Source: DASUPK01 sp963800285
Lineage (GTDB): Bacteria > Actinomycetota > Thermoleophilia > Solirubrobacterales > 70-9
Assembly (NCBI GenBank): GCA_963800285.1
Contig: CAWDAL010000010.1
Span: 186,001 to 250,000 of the forward strand
Direction: 5' to 3'
Length of the DNA: 64,000 nucleotides
The notes beneath the pieces were generated by a model, which was not told the origin of the DNA, did no database searches, and was given only the letters and a program-made list of their open reading frames with translations. Shown one piece after another: positions 62,909 to 64,000 of the stretch. How positions within the stretch are numbered: the stretch's first letter is position 1; each line of letters opens with the position of its first letter. Position numbers and translations under genes: made by a program.

Positions 62909-63525
62909 GCGCCGGCTCGGCCGCCGCGATCAGCGCGGGGGCCGCGCAGGGCGACGCGCGGCGGATCGGAATCCTCTTCATGGTCGGCTCGGCGTGTTTC
63001 GCTGTTGCTTCCCTGCCGGCTGCTTCGAGTCTTTCGGAGGGTGCAGTCGGGATCACCTATTTCGTCGGATCCATCTTCTTCACAATCGCCGCGTTCGAGC
63101 AACTCAGGGTTGCGCGCGGGGAGGGCAAGGAGATCTGGGCGGCGGCCATCCAGTTCGCCGGGACCCTCTTCTTCAACGCCAGCACCTTCTTCGCGATGTC
63201 GGACCATCTCTCGCAGCACACCGCCGACCTCCTGGTCTGGTCGCCCGACGTCTTCGGCTCGATCTGCTTCCTGGCGTCCAGCGTGCTCGCGGAGATCGCC
63301 GTCTGGGGGCCGCTCGTCCCGGCACGTCGCTCCGCGAGCCTCAACCTGGTCGGCTCGATCGCGTTCGGGATCTCGGCAGTCGCCGCCTACGTGGTCCCTG
63401 ACACGAATGAGGTCCTCAACGCGTCCCTGGCCACTTCGATGACGCTGGTCGGAGCGCTCTGCTTCCTGTGGGCGGCGCGGATCCTGGTGAAGCCGCCGCC
63501 GTGGCTGCTCCCGTCGAGTCGCTAG
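62905..63525 (+). CDS. YrhK-like polytopic membrane protein
   Basis: A 206-residue membrane protein with six hydrophobic segments. The pair GSIFFTIAAFEQLRVARG and AIQFAGTLFFNASTFFAMSD resembles YrhK-type domains (function unknown), and LVGSIAFGISAVAAYVVP is a second related stretch. GTG 62905 overlaps the GNAT stop, so translation is coupled. Its TAG overlaps the stop of the convergent malic enzyme by three bases, and no terminator is visible. Confidence 0.6.
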   Translation: MSAGSAAAISAGAAQGDARRIGILFMVGSACFAVASLPAASSLSEGAVGITYFVGSIFFTIAAFEQLRVARGEGKEIWAAAIQFAGTLFFNASTFFAMSDHLSQHTADLLVWSPDVFGSICFLASSVLAEIAVWGPLVPARRSASLNLVGSIAFGISAVAAYVVPDTNEVLNASLATSMTLVGALCFLWAARILVKPPPWLLPSSR

Positions 63526-64000
63526 GAGCCTGAGCCGTCGGTGGCGCTTCCCGCCGCGTCGACGATCTCGAAGGTACCGGTCTCCTCCGAGAAGCGGGCG
63601 AGCCCCGCGCTCTTCGCCTCTTCGACGACGGCCTGCGCCACGGCTGGGGCCACATCGCGGTTGAAGACCGAGGGGATGATGTAGTCCTCGGCGAGGTCGT
63701 CCTCGGTGACCACCTCGGCGATCCCGCGGGCGGCGGCGAGCTTCATCTCCTCGGTGATCCGGGGCGCGCCGGCGTCCAGGGCGCCTCGGAAGATCCCCGG
63801 GAAGCAGAGGACGTTGTTGATCTGGTTCGGGTAGTCCGAGCGGCCCGTGGCCATGATCCGCACGTGCTGCTCGGCGTCCTCGGGCATCACCTCGGGGGTG
63901 GGGTTGGCCATGGCGAAGACGATCGCGTCGTCGTTCATCTTCGCCAGCGAGTCCGCCTCGATCAGGCCGGGGCCGGAGACGCCGATGAAGAGGTCGCAGC
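63522..64000 (-). CDS. Malic enzyme (C-terminal part, gene continues past the window)
   Basis: Decarboxylates malate to pyruvate with NAD(P)+. The visible 3' part begins SDLFIGVSGPGLIEADSLAK (Rossmann end), then IVFAMANPTPEVMPEDA (the ANPxPE motif of the malic domain), GRSDYPNQINNVLCFPGIFR (substrate- and cofactor-binding block) and YIIPSVFNRDVAPAVAQAV. The start lies beyond base 64000. The last residues (AGSATDGSGS) are an unusual Ser/Gly-rich tail. Confidence 0.93.
   Translation of the reverse strand, partial: CDLFIGVSGPGLIEADSLAKMNDDAIVFAMANPTPEVMPEDAEQHVRIMATGRSDYPNQINNVLCFPGIFRGALDAGAPRITEEMKLAAARGIAEVVTEDDLAEDYIIPSVFNRDVAPAVAQAVVEEAKSAGLARFSEETGTFEIVDAAGSATDGSGS

Overview
The window comes from a high-GC actinobacterium, most likely of the class Thermoleophilia (order Solirubrobacterales). 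This is an inference from gene content and order (proA-nadD-rsfS, comEA-comEC-holA-rpsT-murJ-lepA, hrcA-dnaJ-prmA-murI, yqeY-phoH-ybeY-era, hisIE-trpEGDC), from F420-linked enzymes, and from many genes whose only visible start signal is a TANNNT box 6-8 nt before the start codon (leaderless transcripts). Both ends cut genes: a GMC oxidoreductase at the left edge and a malic enzyme at the right edge.

Layout. 1-5.0 kb: GMC oxidoreductase, aldehyde dehydrogenase, DJ-1/PfpI protein, and a frameshifted beta-lactamase-like hydrolase. 5.0-8.1 kb: proA, nadD, rsfS and a DivIVA-like coiled-coil protein. 8.1-9.3 kb: an accessory islet with a perfect LexA (SOS) box, a PD-(D/E)XK homing-endonuclease-like gene that runs in frame through tRNA-Ala(GGC) into a start-less Phd-like antitoxin remnant, then a DUF4265 gene. 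9.3-10.7 kb: two F420/flavin-type oxidoreductases, one of them frameshifted. 10.7-17.8 kb: an acetate module with a LytS/LytTR two-component system, a DUF485-like protein, a sodium:acetate-type symporter, a SatP-type acetate transporter and acetyl-CoA synthetase (interrupted by an amber codon). 17.8-21.7 kb: beta-propeller protein, TAT-type sulfatase and membrane proteins, several with lesions. 21.7-31.9 kb: leuS, cupin, acylphosphatase, competence genes, holA, rpsT, murJ. 32-36.5 kb: soxR with a textbook SoxR promoter in front of a DUF5519 gene, then a methyltransferase, lepA and others. 36.6-45 kb: a MaoC dehydratase pair, a NeuD-like acyltransferase, hrcA-dnaJ-prmA-murI and yqeY-phoH-ybeY-era. 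45-56.3 kb: hisIE and the tryptophan genes, split as trpEGDC and trpFBA around htrA and a divergent cfa/reductase pair. 56.3-64 kb: MarR regulator with a micro-ORF, trmO, pfkA, a substrate-binding lipoprotein, and assorted hydrolase, glyoxalase-fold, epimerase and GNAT genes.

Most of the window is housekeeping in tightly overlapping (ATGA/GTGA) operons. The region with most novelty potential is 8160-9319. Several genes carry single-base lesions (frameshifts near 4590, 10360, 19968, 21075 and 21107; an amber at 16560) or lack a canonical start codon (nadD, ybeY, the beta-propeller gene). Because the downstream frames still read as well-conserved protein, assembly error is at least as likely as real decay.
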